Part shown: positions 17,638 through 27,531 of the stretch, piece by piece
Numbering within the stretch: the stretch's first letter is position 1
Layout: each line of letters starts with the position of its first letter
Source: an uncultured Gammaproteobacteria bacterium
GTDB taxonomy: Bacteria; Pseudomonadota; Gammaproteobacteria; CAMYKB01
Assembly (NCBI GenBank): GCA_947258875.1
Contig: CAMYKB010000013.1
Coordinates: forward strand, 1-45,348
Direction: 5' to 3'
DNA length: 45,348 bases
The notes under the pieces: model-generated
What the model was told of the DNA's origin: nothing
Databases searched by the model: none
What the model saw: the letters and a program-made list of their open reading frames with translations, nothing else
Position numbers and translations under genes: made by a program

Positions 17638-19944
17638 TCAGGAATTTGTAGAATCTGGACTGCTTGGAGTCGCAGGTGGTTTGCTCGATTCCACATTGAC
17701 TGCGGGCGCTGGTTTGCTCGCAGCCTGACTGGCTGGCGCCGAGGCAGGGGACGTTACCTGCGGTTGCGCAGGCGCAGGCTGAGCTGTGGTCGATGCGCCA
17801 GCCGGATTAGTCGGTGTGCTGCCTGATGTGGGTATTACAGTGCGCTCGGGCCATTGCTGTTTTGATGGCTGTGTAGCCTCTGTCGACTCTCTAGCTGGCA
17901 TGGTATTCCCGGGCTGATTGTCTCTTGCAGGTTTATCAGCCTGTTGCTGCGCTGCGCTTTGTTGCTCAGCTGCATTCTGATTCTGGGTTGTGGCCGCTTG
18001 CTGTGGCTTGCGTCGCCTGCGGCTGCCACCACGTCGCTTGCGTGGTGCGTTGCCACTGCCTTCTGTCTTGCTCGAATTGCCCTGCGCCTGTTGCTTTTGG
18101 GGAGTACCTTGTTTTTCCTGTGGTTTATCACTCTGGTGTTTCTGTTTTTGCCTGGGCTGGTTGCGGCTGCGTGTATCAGACTGCTGGCGCCTGGGGCGCG
18201 GTTTGCGCTGTTGTTGTCGTTGCTGGGAAGTTCGCTTGGGTTTTGGTTTGCTCTCGGGTGCGGGAGCAAACAGGAAGTTCCATAGCCGGGTGAATAGCCC
18301 GGGCTTAAGCGGTGCTGCAGCGGTAGGTGTAGGTCGTGGTGCCGGTGCTGCCGGTGCAACAGTACTGACAGCCGGTTTTTCCACAACGGTGGATTTAGTT
18401 TCACCAACCGTCAGTTCAGGTTCTTTTTTGCTAGCGAGCTCGTAACTGCTCTTGCCGGTGTATTCCTTGTCGTCCGCGCGCATCCGTTCCATTTTGTAAT
18501 GAGGTGTTTCCAGTGCTGCATTGGGAACAACAAGCAACTGCACCTTGTTGCGTTGCTCGATTTCGTTAATGATTTCGCGTTTTTCGTTCAACAGGAAGCT
18601 TGCGATATCAACCGGTAGTTGAGTAATTACTCTGCCGGTTTTTTCCTTCATTGCCTGTTCTTCCATTAAGCGCAATATGGATAAGGCGAGTGATTCAATG
18701 CTACGTATATGACCATGTCCTGTACAACGTGGACACACTATCTGGCTGGATTCGCCGAGTGAAGGTCTGAGCCGTTGACGCGACATCTCCAGCAAACCAA
18801 AGCGAGATATGCGTCCAACCTGTACACGAGCACGATCCATTTTCAGGGCTTCACGTAAGCGGTTCTCCACTTCGCGTTGATGCCGGCTGGGTGCCATATC
18901 GATAAAGTCGATTACGATCAAGCCGCCAAGATCCCGCAGGCGTAGCTGTCGCGCGACCTCATCAGCAGCCTCAAGGTTGGTGTTGAGGGCGGTTTCTTCG
19001 ATATCACTACCTTTGGTGGAACGCGCCGAATTGATGTCGATAGAGATCAGTGCTTCGGTATGATCAATGACGATGGCGCCACCTGATGGCAGCGAGACTT
19101 CTCGATCGAAGGCGGATTCAATCTGGCTTTCAATCTGATATCGATTAAACAGCGGTACATGGTCTTGATACAACTTAAGCTTCTTCAGGTTATGCGGCAT
19201 GACCTGTTGCATGAAATCAGTGGCTTGATTGAAGATGGTTTCATCGTCAATCAGAATTTCACCGATATCGCTACGCAGATGGTCTCGCAACGCACGTATG
19301 ATGACGTTACTTTCCTGATAGATAAGAAATGGCGCGCTGCGCTCTTCACCTGCTTTCTGGATCGCAGACCATAGCGTTTGCAGATAATCGAGATCCCATT
19401 GCAGTTCTTCGGCTGTGCGGCCCACTCCTGCAGTACGTACGATCGCACCCATGCCGGCAGGAATCGTGACCTGGCTGAGTGCTTCGCGAACCTCGTTGCG
19501 TTCTTCACCTTCGATGCGCCGTGAGACACCACCGGCACGCGGGTTGTTGGGCATCAGGACAAGATAGCGTCCGGCAAGGCTGATGAAAGTAGTGAGTGCA
19601 GCGCCCTTGGTGCCGCGTTCTTCGCGTTCAACCTGGACGATCAGTTCCTGGCCTTCCTTTATTGCATCTTTGACAGCTGTGCGTCCCTGACCCTCGGTGG
19701 AGTCCTTGTCGAGATAGCTGCGTGCAATTTCCTTGAGAGGGAGAAAGCCATGTCTGTCAGCACCATAATTGACGAAGGCTGCTTCAAGGCTGGGTTCAAC
19801 TCGTGTGATAACCGCCTTGTAGATATTGGCTTTCTTTTGCTCCCTTGAAGGGACTTCGATATCGAGATCGTAAAGTCGCTGGCCATCGACCATGGCCACG
19901 CGCAATTCTTCTTGCTGTGTAGCATTGATTAAAATACGTTTCAT
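17638..19944 (-). CDS. rne: Ribonuclease E
   Basis: The essential endoribonuclease of the degradosome, 768 residues from the ATG at 19944. The N-terminal half has the S1 domain, 5' sensor and catalytic DNase-I-like domain. The catalytic residues fall on the E. coli numbers: Asp303 in [12 protein letters not shown] and Asp346 in LIVIDFIDM. The zinc link is CPRCTGHG (Cys404 and Cys407). From about residue 530 the protein is disordered, with Arg/Gln-rich RNA-binding stretches (around 600-680) and a Pro/Ala/Thr-rich tail. The C-terminal scaffold is shorter than in E. coli (1061 residues), so partner binding may differ. A 456-base gap precedes it, suiting a long autoregulatory leader. Confidence 0.97.
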   Translation of the reverse strand: MKRILINATQQEELRVAMVDGQRLYDLDIEVPSREQKKANIYKAVITRVEPSLEAAFVNYGADRHGFLPLKEIARSYLDKDSTEGQGRTAVKDAIKEGQELIVQVEREERGTKGAALTTFISLAGRYLVLMPNNPRAGGVSRRIEGEERNEVREALSQVTIPAGMGAIVRTAGVGRTAEELQWDLDYLQTLWSAIQKAGEERSAPFLIYQESNVIIRALRDHLRSDIGEILIDDETIFNQATDFMQQVMPHNLKKLKLYQDHVPLFNRYQIESQIESAFDREVSLPSGGAIVIDHTEALISIDINSARSTKGSDIEETALNTNLEAADEVARQLRLRDLGGLIVIDFIDMAPSRHQREVENRLREALKMDRARVQVGRISRFGLLEMSRQRLRPSLGESSQIVCPRCTGHGHIRSIESLALSILRLMEEQAMKEKTGRVITQLPVDIASFLLNEKREIINEIEQRNKVQLLVVPNAALETPHYKMERMRADDKEYTGKSSYELASKKEPELTVGETKSTVVEKPAVSTVAPAAPAPRPTPTAAAPLKPGLFTRLWNFLFAPAPESKPKPKRTSQQRQQQRKPRPRRQQSDTRSRNQPRQKQKHQSDKPQEKQGTPQKQQAQGNSSKTEGSGNAPRKRRGGSRRRRKPQQAATTQNQNAAEQQSAAQQQADKPARDNQPGNTMPARESTEATQPSKQQWPERTVIPTSGSTPTNPAGASTTAQPAPAQPQVTSPASAPASQAASKPAPAVNVESSKPPATPSSPDSTNS

Positions 19945-20420
19945 GTGAATCTCTTGATTGTTGTTGTACTGCGCCCAGGTTGGCATACGCATGCAGATAC
20001 TTCATGAGGTCTGATATGTGCTGAATTAAATAGAACAAGAAATAGAACAAGAAATAGCACAGGGAATACCACAGGAAGACCATGGGCATGCGTGGTCGCA
20101 GTAGAATCGATATTGTATAAATATTGTGATTGCTCATAGGCTTGCTCTTGCGAGCTTCCAGGGCTGTCACGCCTCGTTTCAAGATCCAGTGAGCCTGATT
20201 ATCAGCCATATGTGCAACAATTCGCGTCGCAGGGAACAGATTGGGCTGAAATTTAAGCAGACTCGCCGCATCAGAATCTTCAGGTTCGGTTTAAAACCTC
20301 GCCATGTGGCCAGGCAGAGTGTTACGGAATCATCCGCTCTTGCCTGGGCAGAAAGTACAAGCCACTATAACATGATAGGTTGATCCTTCAAACTCATGAT
20401 TGAACTGGAAATATTCGACA
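19945..20420. other. Divergent rne/rluC intergenic region with 12-base tandem repeat
   Basis: A 476-base gap between the rne start and the rluC start. No gene can be supported in it. On the rne side, 20028-20063 holds three tandem 12-base units (AAATAGAACAAG twice, then AAATAGCACAGG). In E. coli the rne mRNA has a 361-base leader whose hairpins let RNase E limit its own synthesis; a gap of this size is consistent with a similar leader, but I could not confirm homologous hairpins. Confidence 0.5.
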
Positions 20421-21374
20421 ATGACCCCCGCACAGGATGATACGCTCCCCAGTGTCCGTTACCTTGAGATCAAGCAGCAGGATGCGGGACAGAGAGTCGA
20501 TAATTTCCTGCAGCGTCACCTGAAGGGTGTGCCGAAAAGCCATATTTACCGCATCCTGCGCAGTGGCGAGGTACGAGTTAACAAAGGCCGGGTGAAGCCC
20601 GCGTACCGTCTTGTCACTGGCGATAGTGTGCGTATCCCTCCTGTGCGTGTGGGTATCGAGAAGGTGACAAGAGTGCCACAGACGTTGCTGGCCGAACTCG
20701 AGGCTGCAGTGGTGTTTGAGGATGACCAGCTTATTGCACTCAATAAACCGCCGGGGCTGGCCGTGCACGGCGGCAGTGGTGTCCCATTCGGTGTGATTGA
20801 GGCTTTGCGGCAGGCACGACCGAATGCGCCAATGCTGGAACTAGTACACCGGCTTGATAAAGACACCAGTGGCATATTACTGATTGCCAAGACGCGCGCA
20901 CTGCTCAATGCGCTGCATGAGTTACTGCGCGACGGGCAGGTTGATAAACAGTATCTTGCGTTGCTCGCAGGCCGTTGGCAGGGCGGTGAACGCAAGCTGT
21001 CAGTAGCGCTGCAGCGTGGTAGTGGCAAGGGGTCAACGCCAAAGATGTCGGTGAGTGAAGACGGTAAATCTGCCGAGACATTATTCATGCCTCTGCAAAC
21101 TTTTGCCAATGCCAGTTTAATGGCGGTCACACTGGGCACTGGCAGAACGCACCAGATCAGGGTGCACGCCGAATACCTGGGGCAGCCACTGGCCGGCGAT
21201 GACAAGTACGGCGACTTTGCATTCAATCGTGAAATGAAGAAATTCGGTCTCAGGCGCCAGTTCCTGCATGCCACCAGGATTCGTTTTACAATGCCTGAAT
21301 CGGGGCAGCGCTATGATATTGAAGCGCCGTTGGCTGCGGATTTGCAGGCCGTACTTGAAAGACTGGAATCATGA
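20421..21374 (+). CDS. rluC: Ribosomal large subunit pseudouridine synthase C
   Basis: A 317-residue RluA-family pseudouridine synthase. An S4 RNA-binding domain comes first (QRVDNFLQRHLKGVPKSHIYRILRSGEVRVNKGR), followed by the catalytic domain with ELVHRLDKDTSGILLIAK, in which the Asp of HRLDKDTSG is the catalytic residue. The later GRTHQIRVHAEYLGQPLAGDDKYG segment is also conserved. RluC modifies U955, U2504 and U2580 in E. coli 23S rRNA. I chose the ATG at 20421; the upstream frame has only a TTG. It reads away from rne, the common gammaproteobacterial layout, and overlaps the next gene by four bases. Confidence 0.95.
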   Translation: MTPAQDDTLPSVRYLEIKQQDAGQRVDNFLQRHLKGVPKSHIYRILRSGEVRVNKGRVKPAYRLVTGDSVRIPPVRVGIEKVTRVPQTLLAELEAAVVFEDDQLIALNKPPGLAVHGGSGVPFGVIEALRQARPNAPMLELVHRLDKDTSGILLIAKTRALLNALHELLRDGQVDKQYLALLAGRWQGGERKLSVALQRGSGKGSTPKMSVSEDGKSAETLFMPLQTFANASLMAVTLGTGRTHQIRVHAEYLGQPLAGDDKYGDFAFNREMKKFGLRRQFLHATRIRFTMPESGQRYDIEAPLAADLQAVLERLES

Positions 21375-22039
21375 CATTATCACTGAAGCTGTTGGTTTTT
21401 GACTGGGACGGTACTCTCATGGATTCTGAGGCCAAGATCGTCAATAGCATGCGTGCGGCCATCGACGATTGCAATGCAGCATTGCGCAGCAATGACGAAT
21501 TAAGACATATCATCGGCCTGGGTATGCAAGAGGCGATTCGTGCGCTTTATCCACGGTGTAATGATGACTTTGTTGAGACCTTTGCCGATGCTTACCGCCG
21601 TCATTTCCTGGAAGAAGACGAAACACCCACTGGTTTGTTTGACGGTGTAGGTGATGTATTGGAAAATTTGGCAGCAGAGGGCTATTTGTTGGCAGTTGCG
21701 ACCGGCAAGGCGCGACGCGGCCTGGATAAGGTATTTGCCAGCACCGGTCTGGGTGAGTTGTTTCATGCTAGCCGCTGCGCAGATGAAACCTTTTCCAAAC
21801 CACACCCTCAAATGCTCGAAGAAATTGTTACCGATCTTGACGTGAGCCCTGATGCAGCATTGATGATCGGTGATACCGAGTACGATTTGTTAATGGCCGC
21901 TAATGCAGGAATGCATGCACTTGCTGTGAGCTATGGCGTACACTCACTCGAGCATTTATTGCAGTACAACCCATTGGGCTATCTGGATAACATCAGGGAA
22001 TTGCCGGCTTGGCTGAAGTCTGGCGGTGAATATCTTTAA
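21371..22039 (+). CDS. HAD-superfamily phosphatase (phosphoglycolate phosphatase-like)
   Basis: A 222-residue HAD subfamily IA hydrolase. Motif I is FDWDGTLMDS (nucleophile Asp near residue 11), motif II is the Thr in VATGK, motif III is the Lys in SKPHPQML, and motif IV is MIGDTEYDLLMA. The cap domain is the small helical type. The gene is coupled to rluC through an ATGA overlap, a pairing common in gammaproteobacteria, where the product is often labelled Gph-like or pyrophosphatase-like. Because glycolate oxidase is in the same window, phosphoglycolate is a reasonable substrate, but the sequence alone does not decide it. Confidence 0.88.
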   Translation: MTLSLKLLVFDWDGTLMDSEAKIVNSMRAAIDDCNAALRSNDELRHIIGLGMQEAIRALYPRCNDDFVETFADAYRRHFLEEDETPTGLFDGVGDVLENLAAEGYLLAVATGKARRGLDKVFASTGLGELFHASRCADETFSKPHPQMLEEIVTDLDVSPDAALMIGDTEYDLLMAANAGMHALAVSYGVHSLEHLLQYNPLGYLDNIRELPAWLKSGGEYL

Positions 22040-22075
22040 TCAAAGTTTACATGATAAAGCGTTAAGGAAACGACT

Positions 22076-23044
22076 ATGAGCGACGAAAACCAAATTCGTA
22101 ATACTGGTTCCACAGAAGGCTGGGAACGTGATGCCATCGTACAACTGGCAAACGCCGGGCTAGAGGAACAACGTCGTTCCCGACGCTGGAATATCTTTTT
22201 TAAATTGCTGGGTTTTGCTTACCTGTTCCTGGTGCTAATGATGTTTGTCGGAGGTTCCAATTTTGGTGGGGGCAAAAAAAGCTCGGGTAGCCATGCCGCG
22301 TTAGTTGATCTCAAAGGCGTAATTGCCGATGGCGAGGATGCCAGTGCAGACAATGTCGTTGCCGGGCTGCGCGCCGCTTTCAAGAACAAGGGTACCAAGG
22401 GTGTCATCCTGCGCATCAACAGCCCGGGTGGCAGCCCGGTGCAGTCAGGCTATATAAATGACGAAATCGTGCGCTTGCGCGCCAAATATCCCGATATCCC
22501 TCTGTATGCCGTGATCTCTGACCTTTGTGCTTCGGGTGGTATGTATGTCGCGGTCGCCGCCGACAAGATCTATGCCGACAAGGGTAGCCTGGTGGGTTCG
22601 ATCGGTGTGCGCATGGATGGTTTCGGTTTCGTCGAGGCGATTGACAAGTTGGGCGTCGAGCGTCGCTTGATGACGGCAGGTGAGTACAAGGGCCTGTTGG
22701 ACCCATTCTTACCTGAGGATGCGCAGGTACGCGAGCATCTGCAAGGGATGCTGGATAACATACACCGGCAGTTTATTGACGTAGTCAAGCAGGGTCGTGG
22801 TGACAGGCTTGCCGACGACGACAGGCTGTTCAGCGGCCTGGTGTGGACCGGTGAGGAGGCGATTGATGTCGGCCTGGTGGATGAGCTAGGCAGTGCAGGT
22901 CATGTGGCTCGTGAGATCATCGGTGAGGAGGAAATTGTCGATTTCACACGCAAACCGGACTTCTTCGAACGATTTGCCGGAAATATCGGTGCCTCAATGG
23001 TGCGTTCGATAAAGACGGAACTTATGGAACCCAGGCTGCGTTAG
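22076..23044 (+). CDS. Signal peptide peptidase SppA-type S49 serine protease
   Basis: A 322-residue inner-membrane protease of family S49, of the short single-domain type. One membrane helix lies at residues 41-60. The active-site serine is in CASGGMYVA and the general-base lysine in GEYKGLLDP. INSPGGSPVQSGYI forms the oxyanion region, and ADKGSLVGSIGVRM is the conserved segment between the two catalytic residues. It would degrade signal peptides left in the membrane. It follows the HAD gene by 36 bases with a GGAAACG ribosome site, so the three genes from rluC likely form an operon. Confidence 0.93.
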   Translation: MSDENQIRNTGSTEGWERDAIVQLANAGLEEQRRSRRWNIFFKLLGFAYLFLVLMMFVGGSNFGGGKKSSGSHAALVDLKGVIADGEDASADNVVAGLRAAFKNKGTKGVILRINSPGGSPVQSGYINDEIVRLRAKYPDIPLYAVISDLCASGGMYVAVAADKIYADKGSLVGSIGVRMDGFGFVEAIDKLGVERRLMTAGEYKGLLDPFLPEDAQVREHLQGMLDNIHRQFIDVVKQGRGDRLADDDRLFSGLVWTGEEAIDVGLVDELGSAGHVAREIIGEEEIVDFTRKPDFFERFAGNIGASMVRSIKTELMEPRLR

Positions 23045-23054
23045 ACCATGATCC

Positions 23055-23645
23055 CTAAACCAGGATATTCACACCGGCATTACGTAGGAATGCGAGTAGC
23101 CGGATAATAGGCAAGCCAATGAGTGCATTCGGGTCATCTCCCTGCAGGCGCTCGAACAGGGCGATACCCAGACCTTCAGACTTGAAGCTGCCGGCGCAGT
23201 CATAGGGCTGCTCGCGTTGCAGATAATTCTGTATTTCGCTATCTGTAAGCTGACGGAAAGTAACGCTAAAAATAATGTCGTCAACCTGCGATTCACCGCT
23301 GGTTGCATCCAGCAGACACAGGCCGGTATGGAAATCGACCTGATGGCCTGCGGCGTTTTTCAGTTGCGTATATGCATTATCGTAATTCCCGGGCTTACCC
23401 AGTATCTCGCCGTCGATGACAGCGCATTGATCGGAGCCGATGATCAATGCGGCAGGGAATTGCCCAGCCAGAGCCCGGGCCTTGGCTAGCGACAGCCGTT
23501 TTACCATGTCGCTTGCTGTTTCTCCTGCAAGCCTGCGCTCATCGATATCCGGTGCGGCCGTATCGAAAGGGATTCCCAGGCGTTCCAGCAAGGTTCTGCG
23601 GTAAGGCGATGCGGAGGCAAGTACGATCTGGCGACTGGGTGGCAT
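23055..23645 (-). CDS. Maf-family nucleotide pyrophosphatase (YceF-like)
   Basis: A 196-residue Maf/HAM1 protein. The N-terminal LASASPYRRTLLERLG is the phosphate-binding segment, DERRLAGETASDMVKRLSLAKA is family-typical, and IIGSDQCA carries the catalytic Asp. The YDCAGSFKSEGLG segment marks the YceF branch, which in E. coli hydrolyses m7GTP. It lies on the opposite strand next to the yceD-rpmF-plsX-fabH genes, as in E. coli. It is the only minus-strand gene between rne and the HNH gene at 31181. Confidence 0.93.
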   Translation of the reverse strand: MPPSRQIVLASASPYRRTLLERLGIPFDTAAPDIDERRLAGETASDMVKRLSLAKARALAGQFPAALIIGSDQCAVIDGEILGKPGNYDNAYTQLKNAAGHQVDFHTGLCLLDATSGESQVDDIIFSVTFRQLTDSEIQNYLQREQPYDCAGSFKSEGLGIALFERLQGDDPNALIGLPIIRLLAFLRNAGVNILV

Positions 23646-23795
23646 GAGGTATTGTCCTGTGCAGCCGGTATGGGTGGGATAGACGGTCGACTACGAAAAG
23701 TCCCTGTTCTAAGCGAGGCGGGTGGGGCTGTCAAGCTATAGCCTTGGATGTTCTAGCAAGCTGACTGCAAGCATCGGATTTTGCTGGGAATTCTT

Positions 23796-23824
23796 TTGAC
23801 GCGCGTGGTCACAATCTATACAAT
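23796..23824 (+). promoter_or_regulatory. Probable sigma-70 promoter of the yceD-rpmF-plsX-fabH operon
   Basis: TTGACG (23796-23801) and TACAAT (23819-23824) are 17 bases apart, a good sigma-70 match. Transcription would start near 23831, only a few bases before the preferred yceD ATG at 23835, so the mRNA would have almost no leader. A further upstream promoter cannot be ruled out. Confidence 0.55.
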
Positions 23825-23834
23825 GCCGAGCCTT

Positions 23835-24365
23835 ATGTCTGGCCCCCTGCCGGTAAAGATCGATCCACTGCACCTGGCTCAGCAAAGTGCTTGTATATCA
23901 GGTACTTTGACGCTACGTAGTATGGAACGCCTATGTCAGTGCCTGGTCTCAAGTGAGGGACAGGTCGAGGCGTCACTGTCGTTCTCGCGGGATGCGTCAA
24001 GGCAATTGTTGATAACAGGTACAATAGTTGCCATGGTCCAAATGACTTGCCAGCGCTGTCTACAGCCGGTAGATGTCGATATCGATACGGCATTCACACT
24101 GGCAATTATCAGCAGTGAAGAGGCAGCGGCTAGGTTACAGGAAGGCTACGAGGCCTATGAGCTGGACACGGAGTATTTGTTCGTCAAGGATGTGATTGAA
24201 GACGAATTATTGTTATCGCTGCCAATGGCGGCGGCGCATGAAGATCAGGTGGCATGCGATGCAGTAATGTTGGAAAGGCTGAAGCCTGAAATTTTAGAAA
24301 TAGAAGCTGTTGCGGAAGAAAAACCGAATCCGTTTGCAGCACTTAAACAATTGAAGACAGATTAG
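23835..24365 (+). CDS. yceD: 23S rRNA accumulation protein YceD (DUF177)
   Basis: A 176-residue DUF177 protein. MTCQRCLQPVDVDID holds the conserved CxxC pair, and the C-terminus ends with PNPFAALKQLK, the same tail as in E. coli YceD (NPFAVLASLK). I chose the ATG at 23835 because it gives the N-terminal length of the E. coli protein; an in-frame ATG at 23823 would lie inside the likely -10 box. In E. coli the protein affects 23S rRNA accumulation. It is the first gene of the yceD-rpmF-plsX-fabH group. Confidence 0.93.
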   Translation: MSGPLPVKIDPLHLAQQSACISGTLTLRSMERLCQCLVSSEGQVEASLSFSRDASRQLLITGTIVAMVQMTCQRCLQPVDVDIDTAFTLAIISSEEAAARLQEGYEAYELDTEYLFVKDVIEDELLLSLPMAAAHEDQVACDAVMLERLKPEILEIEAVAEEKPNPFAALKQLKTD

Positions 24366-24388
24366 ATAGACTCGTTGGAGAATAACTC

Positions 24389-24577
24389 ATGGCAGTTCAA
24401 CAGAATCGTAAAACCCGTTCACGTCGCGGCATGCGCCGTTCGCATGACAGCCTCACGGCTGCGCCCCTCTCGATTGATTCCACCTCAGGCGAAACGCACC
24501 TGCGGCATCATATCAGCCCGGATGGTTTTTATCGGGGCAAGCAGGTCATCCAGTCCAAGATAGAAGAAGAAGTCTGA
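24389..24577 (+). CDS. rpmF: Ribosomal protein bL32
   Basis: The 62-residue large-subunit protein L32. The start [20 protein letters not shown] is the hallmark and the C-terminal GFYRGKQVI is also typical. It has none of the four zinc-binding cysteines found in the C+ form, so it is the zinc-free type. TTGGAGAATAACTC upstream provides the ribosome site. It lies 23 bases after yceD and 104 bases before plsX, the order seen in most proteobacteria. Confidence 0.97.
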   Translation: MAVQQNRKTRSRRGMRRSHDSLTAAPLSIDSTSGETHLRHHISPDGFYRGKQVIQSKIEEEV

Positions 24578-24681
24578 AATCACAGGCAGTGCGGCTGTTT
24601 TATTTTGCCGCCATTGGGGCGTTTGCCGAGGTATGGATTGTTGTTTAGCACTGCCTTGCGCGTGATGAAAGGTCAAATAGC

Positions 24682-25710
24682 ATGACGCAACGTTCAGTGA
24701 TTTCACTCGATGTTATGGGGGGTGACCATGGCTTGGAAGTCGTGTTGCCCGCTGCCGTTGAGGCGCTCCAGCAATTCGATGATATCGAGTTTATTCTGGT
24801 TGGTGATGAATCGCTGATTGTGTCTCACCTTGAGACCATGGGCGTCACCACGGGTGAACATCTGCGCATACAACATGCCAGCCAGAGGGTTGAGATGGAT
24901 GAGCCCCCGGCGCAAGCCCTGCGCATGAAAAAGGACTCATCCATGCGGGTGGCAATCAACCTCGTCAAGGACGGTGTGGCGCAGGCCTGTGTCAGCGCAG
25001 GTAACACTGGCGCACTGATGGCAACCGGGCGCTTCGTGCTGCGGACTCTGGCCGGAATTGATCGCCCAGCAATGATGACCAAGATCCCGTCAATAAATGG
25101 CCACACCCACATGCTTGATCTTGGCGCAAATGTAGATTGTAAGGCGGAACACCTGTTCCAGTTTGCGGTGATGGGTTCGGTGTTGGCCAGCGCTGTCGAT
25201 GATATTGCTTCACCCAAGGTCGGTTTGTTGAATGTCGGGCAAGAAGCCATCAAGGGTAACGATCAGGTCAAAGAAGCTAACCGCTTGCTGGAAAATACGA
25301 ACTTGAACTATATCGGTTATGTAGAGGGCGATGACATTTATTGCGGTGATGTTGATGTGGTAGTGTGTGACGGTTTTGTAGGTAATGTCGCACTCAAGTC
25401 CAGCGAGGGTGTGGCGAAAATGATTTCGCACTATATCAACAAGGAATTCAGACGTAATATTTTCACAAAACTGCGTGGCCTGGTGGCTCGCAGAAGCCTT
25501 AAGGCCTTTGGCCAGAGTATCGATCCACGCTGCTATAACGGGGCCAGTCTGTTGGGATTACAGGGTATTGTTATAAAGAGCCATGGTGGCGCCGATGCAT
25601 TTTCTTTCGGGCACGCTATCAAGGTTGCGCGTATTGAGGCCAATAAGAGTGTGCCGCAACGTATTGACAGCAAGCTTGAAGCTCTGCTCACGGCGCGGGA
25701 ATCGGCATGA
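24682..25710 (+). CDS. plsX: Phosphate acyltransferase PlsX
   Basis: A 342-residue soluble enzyme that turns acyl-ACP into acyl-phosphate, the first step of the PlsX/PlsY route to phosphatidic acid. Conserved segments are [10 protein letters not shown] at the start, [19 protein letters not shown] and [12 protein letters not shown] near the end. The length matches the family. Its stop overlaps the fabH start by four bases, so the two are coupled. Confidence 0.97.
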   Translation: MTQRSVISLDVMGGDHGLEVVLPAAVEALQQFDDIEFILVGDESLIVSHLETMGVTTGEHLRIQHASQRVEMDEPPAQALRMKKDSSMRVAINLVKDGVAQACVSAGNTGALMATGRFVLRTLAGIDRPAMMTKIPSINGHTHMLDLGANVDCKAEHLFQFAVMGSVLASAVDDIASPKVGLLNVGQEAIKGNDQVKEANRLLENTNLNYIGYVEGDDIYCGDVDVVVCDGFVGNVALKSSEGVAKMISHYINKEFRRNIFTKLRGLVARRSLKAFGQSIDPRCYNGASLLGLQGIVIKSHGGADAFSFGHAIKVARIEANKSVPQRIDSKLEALLTARESA

Positions 25711-26675
25711 CGTATTCCAGAATCGCCGGCACCGGCAGCTATTTACCTGAAAAGGTATTAACCAACCATGACCTGGAATCCATGGTGGATACCACCGATG
25801 CTTGGATCCAGGAGCGCACCGGTATCAAGCAGCGTCATATCGCTGCTGATGATCAGAGTACCTGCGATCTCGCGGAAATGGCGGCACGGCGTGCCATAGA
25901 GGCCGCAGGGAAAAAGCCTGAAGAGGTCGATCTGATCATCCTTGCTACGGCCACACCGGACAGGATATTTCCCAGTACTGCCTGCCTATTACAAAAACGT
26001 CTGGACATTCACGGTTGTGCGGCATTTGATATCTCGGCAGCCTGCACGGGTTTTGTGTATGCGCTGAGTGTTGCCGACCGGTTCATCCGTACCGGGGGCG
26101 CGCGTTGTGCTGTGGTTGTGGGTGTTGAATTACTGTCGCGTATTATCGACTGGAGTGATCGCACCACCTGCGTCCTGTTTGGTGATGGCGCGGGTGCCGT
26201 AGTGCTGGAGGCCAGTGAGGAGCCGGGTATCCTGTCTACCCATATTCATGCTGATGGCAGTTATGAGCATTTGCTGTCAGCACCATTTGGTGTGTCACAG
26301 GGCTTTGAGGACGTCAAGCCGAGCGATTCCTATATCCAGATGAAGGGTAATGAGGTCTTCAAGATGGCGGTCAATACACTGGGCCGTATCGTTGATGAAA
26401 CCCTGCAGGCCAATAATATCGATAAGAGCGATATCGACTGGCTGGTACCTCATCAGGCGAATAACCGTATTATCGAGGCGACAGCCCGCAAATTAAAAAT
26501 GTCCATGGACCATGTGGTGGTTACGGTCGACAGGCATGGCAACACGTCCGCGGCCTCGATACCGCTGGCGCTGGATGCTGCAGTGCGTGATGGACGGATC
26601 AAGCGGGGTGAATTATTAATGCTGGAGGCCTTTGGTGGTGGTTTTACCTGGGGTTCTGCTTTGCTGAAATACTAG
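25707..26675 (+). CDS. fabH: 3-oxoacyl-ACP synthase III FabH
   Basis: A 322-residue condensing enzyme that starts fatty acid synthesis by joining acetyl-CoA to malonyl-ACP. The catalytic triad can be read: Cys in [11 protein letters not shown], His in [10 protein letters not shown] and Asn in HGNTSAAS. The C-terminal [11 protein letters not shown] is typical. In E. coli fabD, fabG, acpP and fabF follow; here the operon stops at fabH and a two-component regulator comes next after 113 bases, so those genes must lie elsewhere. Confidence 0.97.
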   Translation: MTYSRIAGTGSYLPEKVLTNHDLESMVDTTDAWIQERTGIKQRHIAADDQSTCDLAEMAARRAIEAAGKKPEEVDLIILATATPDRIFPSTACLLQKRLDIHGCAAFDISAACTGFVYALSVADRFIRTGGARCAVVVGVELLSRIIDWSDRTTCVLFGDGAGAVVLEASEEPGILSTHIHADGSYEHLLSAPFGVSQGFEDVKPSDSYIQMKGNEVFKMAVNTLGRIVDETLQANNIDKSDIDWLVPHQANNRIIEATARKLKMSMDHVVVTVDRHGNTSAASIPLALDAAVRDGRIKRGELLMLEAFGGGFTWGSALLKY

Positions 26676-26788
26676 AATCACGCCGCTTCATATCCAGGGT
26701 ATGTAATATATGTTAATTTGTTCTTAAGGAGATGCAAAACCAGGAGGTTTGTTAAGAAATACAGTACATCAACAAACAAGAGCAAAAA

Positions 26789-27442
26789 ATGATTACAGTA
26801 ATGTTAGTAGATGATCACGATCTCGTGAGAACCGGTATTCGGCACTTGCTGCATGACTATGCTGAAAATCGCATCAAGGTGATCGCAGAAGCATCTACCG
26901 GTGAAGACGCCTTGCAACTTGCTCGCGAGCACTCACCTGATGTGGTGCTCATGGATGTCAATATGCCTGGCATCGGAGGGTTCGAGGCAACCCGTCGACT
27001 GATGCAGACGGACCCCAGCTCCAAGGTCATTGTGCTGACCGTCCACGCCGAAGGGCCTTTTCCCAAACGATTACTGGAAGCCGGTGCATCGGGCTATCTT
27101 ACCAAGGGTTGCGATGTTGCTGAGATGGTGCGCGCCATTGAACGCGTTGTACATGGCGAGCGTTATATCGCTGCCGAAATTGCCCAGCAACTTGCACTGG
27201 GAATGCTGCCGGGCTCAGAAGATTCACCATTTGATTCACTATCCCAGCGCGAGATGCAGATACTGTTGATGCTGACACAAGGTCATAAACCCCACGTCAT
27301 ATCAGACAAGCTACACCTTAGTCCCAAAACGGTCAGTACCTACAAAAGCCGCCTGCTGGATAAACTCAAAGTAAAAAGTGATTTCGAGCTTATCAAACTG
27401 GCAATACAGCACGGCATGCTGGAGAAAGATGCAGGCGGTTAG
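26789..27442 (+). CDS. GacA/UvrY-type LuxR-family response regulator
   Basis: A 217-residue NarL/FixJ-type response regulator. The receiver domain (1-120) has the acidic pair DDHD near the start, phospho-acceptor Asp56 in VLMDVNMPG, Thr in VLTVHAE and the Lys in YLTKGCD. A LuxR-type helix-turn-helix follows (LSQREMQILLMLTQGH, then LSPKTVSTYKSRLLDKL). Its place two genes upstream of uvrC and pgsA matches E. coli uvrY (gacA), the partner of BarA/GacS that drives the Csr small RNAs. The kinase is not in the window. Confidence 0.88.
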   Translation: MITVMLVDDHDLVRTGIRHLLHDYAENRIKVIAEASTGEDALQLAREHSPDVVLMDVNMPGIGGFEATRRLMQTDPSSKVIVLTVHAEGPFPKRLLEAGASGYLTKGCDVAEMVRAIERVVHGERYIAAEIAQQLALGMLPGSEDSPFDSLSQREMQILLMLTQGHKPHVISDKLHLSPKTVSTYKSRLLDKLKVKSDFELIKLAIQHGMLEKDAGG

Positions 27443-27531
27443 CGTGTGCTGTCTACGGCCGGTATGACCAGCAGACGTGATATGGCTCATCCATGGCAGT
27501 GTTGTGAATCTTTATTTTATTTAACCACGAT

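Noticed and set aside
20028-20063. Tandem 12-base repeats as an iteron origin
   Set aside because: Only two exact units, no replication gene and a position in the rne leader argue against an origin.
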